Source of the DNA: Pseudomonadota bacterium
GTDB lineage: Bacteria > Pseudomonadota > Gammaproteobacteria > Acidiferrobacterales > UBA6901
Assembly (NCBI GenBank): GCA_021785795.1
Contig: JAJYEK010000159.1
Location: forward strand, 1-8,615
Direction of reading: 5' to 3'
Length of the DNA stretch: 8,615 nt
In this document: positions 5,990-8,615 of the stretch, in pieces
How the letters are laid out: each line of letters starts with the position of its first letter
How positions within the stretch are numbered: position 1 is the first letter of the stretch
The notes under the pieces: generated by a model
What the model saw: the letters and a program-made list of their open reading frames with translations, nothing else
Databases searched by the model: none
Told to the model about the DNA's origin: nothing
Position numbers and translations under genes: made by a program

Positions 5990-7336
5990 TTATCTGGAAA
6001 TAAAGTGCCGGCGCCACATGTAGTCGAGAGACAGATAGACCATATTGTCCTGTGCGCCAACATTGTTACTCAGGAATTTCTGCGTTACATAGCGGTACTC
6101 ACCCTCGACTGCGAGTTGGCGTGTCCATTGCCAGATCAGATCGAGTGAGCCTTGAATCAGGTTGCGATCTGTCAGGGGAGGGGACTGGCTTGAAATCGAA
6201 CGGATACGATAGGATGCCAAATTTGCACTGCCCGTCAGGCGTGCAGAAAACGTACGGCTTATTCCAAGAGTTGCGGCATCCATCCGCACTTCGGCGCCGA
6301 TACCGCTCGGCGTGATCTGGCGACTAAGCGACAGCGTAAGCTGGGTGAGCTGGAACTGTTTCTGTAGCCCAGCGCTATAGAGGTAGCCGCTGCTGGTTTC
6401 CGAGAATACGTTATCCGCGGTTTGGGTGCAGGTCGCGATACCTATGATCTGGTTATTGACGAAGTAGTACAAAGCTGGCGTGGTTCCGGTACAGGTCTGG
6501 ATGCCGATCGCCGCGTCGGTCCGTGTGGCACCGACAGCAATGTTGCCGCTCAGACTCTGAGAAAACATATGAGACCATCCCAACTGTGCGCTGTCCGTGG
6601 TGGACGTGTTGCTATGCACCTCAGGGTTGGGCACCAGGACAGGCTGGTTGTTAACAATCTCCGAGTACGCCGGTTGCCCTATCTCAGACTGCGATAGCTG
6701 GGGGACATTGAAGTAACTTTCGCCCAGCGTGGCGGTCAGCTGATCTCTGTGGGACCATTGATACTGCAAGGCCGCCGAACCATCACGTGTGCTGTAGTTC
6801 ACGAGGCTTGTGCCTGCCGCGTTATAGGTAACTACGCTGGTCTGGTAATTGAGGAGCAGTTGCGTGCGTTGGGATAACTGCCAGGTCAGGGAGGGATTAG
6901 CGGTACGGGTGATGCGTGGTGTGACTGCCGAAACCAGACCGATGTCCGGGACAAACTGGGTATTGGCCGTCACTTTTTCCTTGGCGTATCCAGCAGTAAG
7001 TTGCCAGGTAGTGCGTGCGGTACGGTAAAGGGACGACAGGTTGTAGACCTGATCGTTGCCGTTAAGGCCACTTTGCCCCCAGTAGCGGTGCCCACGCCAC
7101 GTGGCGTTGCCGTCGATATTCCAGTTTGATTGTGCCGCACCGAAATCGATCGTCGGCGCTACCGTCGCCTCCGTGGTGGTGGAGTGATTCACCGGTGTCA
7201 GGAGCAGGTTGTTGTCGGACTGCGTACTGAACTTGAGCGATGGTTGGGTATACCACTCGGTGGCGCGGGCGGGACTGGGCACCAAAAAACCGATGCAGCA
7301 CAGTGTCAGAACAGGCAGAAGGTGTCGCAGGGCCAT
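5990..7336 (-). CDS. Outer-membrane beta-barrel protein, PEP-CTERM/EPS system associated
   Basis: This 448-residue protein starts MALRHLLPVLTLCCIGFLV and has a standard signal peptide ending near SPARA (about residue 25). The mature part opens with TEWYTQPSLKFSTQSDNNLL, like the SDN-type opening of EPS-associated barrels recalled as TIGR03016/EpsL. It then alternates short amphipathic strands and Ser/Thr/Asn-rich turns up to an aromatic C-terminal strand (NMVYLSLDYMWRRHF). This fits a large outer-membrane pore or scaffold for polymer exit, next to the export-protein gene. The ATG at 7336 is chosen because the signal peptide begins there. Upstream in-frame starts (7387, 7441, TTG 7456) would add an Arg-rich leader using rare codons, although 7441 would leave only 22 bases after the preceding gene. 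Two cysteines (282 and 303) are the only ones in the mature protein. Confidence 0.8.
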   Translation of the reverse strand: MALRHLLPVLTLCCIGFLVPSPARATEWYTQPSLKFSTQSDNNLLLTPVNHSTTTEATVAPTIDFGAAQSNWNIDGNATWRGHRYWGQSGLNGNDQVYNLSSLYRTARTTWQLTAGYAKEKVTANTQFVPDIGLVSAVTPRITRTANPSLTWQLSQRTQLLLNYQTSVVTYNAAGTSLVNYSTRDGSAALQYQWSHRDQLTATLGESYFNVPQLSQSEIGQPAYSEIVNNQPVLVPNPEVHSNTSTTDSAQLGWSHMFSQSLSGNIAVGATRTDAAIGIQTCTGTTPALYYFVNNQIIGIATCTQTADNVFSETSSGYLYSAGLQKQFQLTQLTLSLSRQITPSGIGAEVRMDAATLGISRTFSARLTGSANLASYRIRSISSQSPPLTDRNLIQGSLDLIWQWTRQLAVEGEYRYVTQKFLSNNVGAQDNMVYLSLDYMWRRHFISR

Positions 7337-7463
7337 CGGATTCAATGTGCTGGTGCCGGAAGGCTCGGGGTGCGGCGTTCCGCCCATCTTGGGCGACCTG
7401 CTCACACTTCTGGCTCGCCGCGGACGTATCTCCGGTGTCATGAACCGCGGCCGCAACGTGACG

Positions 7464-8054
7464 TCAGGGGACGATTACCACATCGCCTGCGTGAAGGACG
7501 ATGTTTTGCTGGAGGTGTTCGCCATCCTCCACTTGGCCGTACTTGAACGGGATTGCTGTTTCACGTCCGTCCACTCGACGCAGGATCTTGATGCTGTTGT
7601 CCGAAGCGAACGGAGTCATGCCCCCCGCAAGACTCAGCGCCTGCACCACATCAATGTAGGAGTTGGCGACGTACGCGCCCGGTTTGTTTACCTGGCCGAT
7701 TACGTAGATCGCGTTGCCTTGGATCTGCTTGACAGCTACGGTCACTACCGGCGAAGGCATGTACTTGCTAAGTCGATCTGCGACTTCGTTTCTCACCTGG
7801 GACACGGTTTTGCCGCTAGCTTGTATCTCGCCGGTCAATGGAAATGAAATTGTGCCATCCGGCAGCACCAGTGCATCGCCCTGAAGATCCTTTTCCTTCC
7901 ACACGGAGATGGTCAGAATATCCCCGGGCTGGATCAGGTAACCACGCTTGTAAAGCGCCGGTGCGGCCGGCATTCTGGACTCCTTTGCGGCCGCTGGAGT
8001 AATCATGCCCGCCGTTGCGACAAGCAACGTTACTGCGATTAAAAAAAGTTTCAT
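7464..8054 (-). CDS. Periplasmic polysaccharide export protein (Wza/Poly_export + SLBB)
   Basis: This 196-residue protein has a signal peptide (MKLFLIAVTLLVATAGM up to about AAA at 23) and a Poly_export domain opening YLIQPGDILTISVWKEKDL (from about 39). LPDGTISFPLTGEIQASGKT and PSPVVTVAV follow. A single SLBB-like domain (about 118-196) contains IYVIGQVNKPGAY and ends HAGDVVIVP. Such proteins form or gate the periplasmic and outer-membrane channel for EPS, and this short form matches the XrtA-cluster exporter recalled as TIGR03027. It lacks the lipobox cysteine of Wza; the mature sequence contains no cysteine at all. The ATG at 8054 is preferred over 8168, because the signal peptide begins at 8054 and the upstream ATG overlaps a candidate -10 box. 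It is the first gene after a 262-bp spacer with a promoter and stem-loop, and probably heads the EPS operon. Confidence 0.92.
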   Translation of the reverse strand: MKLFLIAVTLLVATAGMITPAAAKESRMPAAPALYKRGYLIQPGDILTISVWKEKDLQGDALVLPDGTISFPLTGEIQASGKTVSQVRNEVADRLSKYMPSPVVTVAVKQIQGNAIYVIGQVNKPGAYVANSYIDVVQALSLAGGMTPFASDNSIKILRRVDGRETAIPFKYGQVEDGEHLQQNIVLHAGDVVIVP

Positions 8055-8106
8055 GATTTTATGACGGTATAGTGGTCGTTGGTTCTGTGAAGGCTGTATT
8101 TTCGGT

Positions 8107-8139
8107 TCGATGATGGCGCCACATATGGCGCCATCTCGA
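8107..8139. promoter_or_regulatory. Strong leader stem-loop upstream of the export-protein gene
   Basis: GATGGCGCCA (8112-8121) and TGGCGCCATC (8126-8135) are perfect 10-bp arms around the loop CATA. With one unpaired base (8111) the stem extends by TCGA/TCGA (8107-8110 and 8136-8139). It lies about 53 bases before the export-protein ATG and just downstream of a candidate promoter, so it would sit in the 5' leader. No T-run follows it in the minus direction, so it is not a standard terminator. A run of six T lies on the plus strand at 8154-8159, but no plus-strand gene ends there. It may be an operator or an mRNA-stability or translation-control element. Confidence 0.7.
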
Positions 8140-8161
8140 GCCGATATTGGGTATTTTTTCC

Positions 8162-8190
8162 ATTGCAACAGATGTACGGTGGATCGTCAA
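8162..8190 (-). promoter_or_regulatory. Candidate sigma-70 promoter of the export-protein gene
   Basis: On the minus strand TTGACG (8190-8185) and TGCAAT (8167-8162) are separated by exactly 17 bases, matching the consensus hexamers at five and four of six positions. Transcription would start near 8155, giving a leader of about 100 bases that contains the stem-loop at 8107-8139. This also argues against translation starting at the ATG at 8168. Confidence 0.45.
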
Positions 8191-8267
8191 GCTTGGCCCA
8201 CAGTCGTTGCGGTAAACGCTGACAAGCTATTTGCCCGCAGGGTCCGCGCGCGGCGTTTCACTGTGGA

Positions 8268-8286
8268 CCGATTCCGTCAGAATCGG
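8268..8286. terminator. Possible hairpin terminator after the CPBP protease gene
   Basis: CCGATTC (8268-8274) and GAATCGG (8280-8286) form a 7-bp stem with a five-base loop, about 30 bases beyond the protease stop codon. No U-tract follows in the direction of transcription, so intrinsic termination is doubtful; it may instead stabilise the transcript 3' end. Confidence 0.3.
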
Positions 8287-8316
8287 GCCGATATCCTTGC
8301 TGCCGGATATGTCGTG

Positions 8317-8615
8317 TCAGGCGATGCCGTGCCCTACGAGCCAGCTGTTTAAGGGAGCGGAAAGGTAGATAACGAATACCAGATTCGACAATGCATGTAC
8401 CAGTGCGAGCAGCGTGACATCGCGGGTCCGCTGATAAAGCCAGCCGTAAAAGAGCGAAGGAACGAACACAAGAGTGCCGGCTACCCAGCCCCACGTGATC
8501 CCGTGCATGAAGCCAAAGAAAACCGATACGGCAATGTTGGCACGCCAGTCGTCGCCTGCCCGGACAAGCAGGTACGCGCGAAAAAACCATTCCTCGGGTA
8601 TTGCGGCAGTCAGCA
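8317..8615 (-). CDS. CPBP-family (CAAX-type) glutamic intramembrane protease, C-terminal part
   Basis: The frame enters from the right edge and ends at the TGA at 8319-8317, giving about 98 visible residues; the true start is outside the window. All three CPBP motifs are present: EEWFFR (8595-8578, the EExxxR motif with the catalytic glutamate), FGFMH (FxxxH, ending at 8503) and HALSN (His at 8397-8395). Hydrophobic helices surround them, including VAGTLVFVPSLFYGWLYQRT, so this is a multi-pass inner-membrane enzyme. Family members include CAAX proteases, bacteriocin-immunity proteins and sorting proteases that process C-terminal anchors (myxosortase or JDVT-CTERM type). Location beside an EPS cluster of the exosortase-associated type makes a sorting or processing role attractive, but no substrate is visible. 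An ATG at 8508 lies inside the active-site region and cannot be the real start. Confidence 0.85.
   Translation of the reverse strand, partial: LTAAIPEEWFFRAYLLVRAGDDWRANIAVSVFFGFMHGITWGWVAGTLVFVPSLFYGWLYQRTRDVTLLALVHALSNLVFVIYLSAPLNSWLVGHGIA

Noticed and set aside
7209..7847. A 212-residue plus-strand open frame antisense to the export-protein gene and the barrel gene start
   Set aside because: It lies over two well-supported minus-strand genes, has no recognisable domain, and looks like a shadow of their codon bias.
8107..8159. Plus-strand intrinsic terminator made of the leader hairpin plus the T-run at 8154-8159
   Set aside because: No plus-strand gene ends here and the T-run is 14 bases beyond the stem, too far for a standard terminator.
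8258..8590. A 110-residue minus-strand frame over the protease region
   Set aside because: It is the wrong frame. The CPBP motifs lie in the overlapping frame that ends at 8317 and stays open to the window edge.

Overview
The window looks like an exopolysaccharide (EPS) locus of a Gram-negative bacterium, most likely a beta- or gammaproteobacterium. It encodes an outer-membrane export protein, an outer-membrane beta-barrel, a Wzz-like chain-length regulator and a BY-kinase-type ATPase, all of the sort found in PEP-CTERM/exosortase (XrtA-like) EPS clusters. The species cannot be named from this sequence. Every gene I can support is on the minus strand, so the biological reading order runs from high to low coordinates. 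I see no tRNA, rRNA or CRISPR array.

In transcription order: (1) 8615-8317, the C-terminal part of a CPBP (CAAX-type) glutamic intramembrane protease, cut by the window edge. (2) 8316-8055, a 262-bp spacer with a candidate sigma-70 promoter and a near-perfect leader stem-loop. (3) 8054-7464, a periplasmic Wza-type export protein. (4) 7336-5990, an outer-membrane beta-barrel protein. (5) 5989-5388, a gene-free stretch of about 600 bp with an AT-rich promoter-like core. (6) 5387-3630, a chain-length determinant with an internal coiled-coil duplication. (7) 3463-2546, a CpsD/CapB-type kinase homologue with no tyrosine in its C-terminal tail. (8) 2310-1381, an ExeA/GspA-like AAA+ ATPase of the kind found in these clusters.

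Below 1380 the EPS cluster stops and an insertion-sequence graveyard begins. It holds a frameshifted IS66-type TnpA remnant (1307-1037), a frameshifted 3' remnant of an IS256-type transposase (about 1036-560), and the undamaged N-terminal half of a second IS256-type transposase (460-1), which runs off the window with no stop codon. The intact copy seems to have inserted into the older remnant near position 560. Its start codon sits directly against an elaborate 60-bp set of nested inverted repeats.

Likely joint function (inference from families): the inner-membrane chain-length protein and cytoplasmic kinase control polymer length and export. The Wza-like protein and the barrel carry the polymer through the periplasm and outer membrane. 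The AAA+ ATPase plays an unknown accessory role. The CPBP protease may process or sort a cell-surface protein, but no exosortase and no PEP-CTERM-type substrate is visible here.
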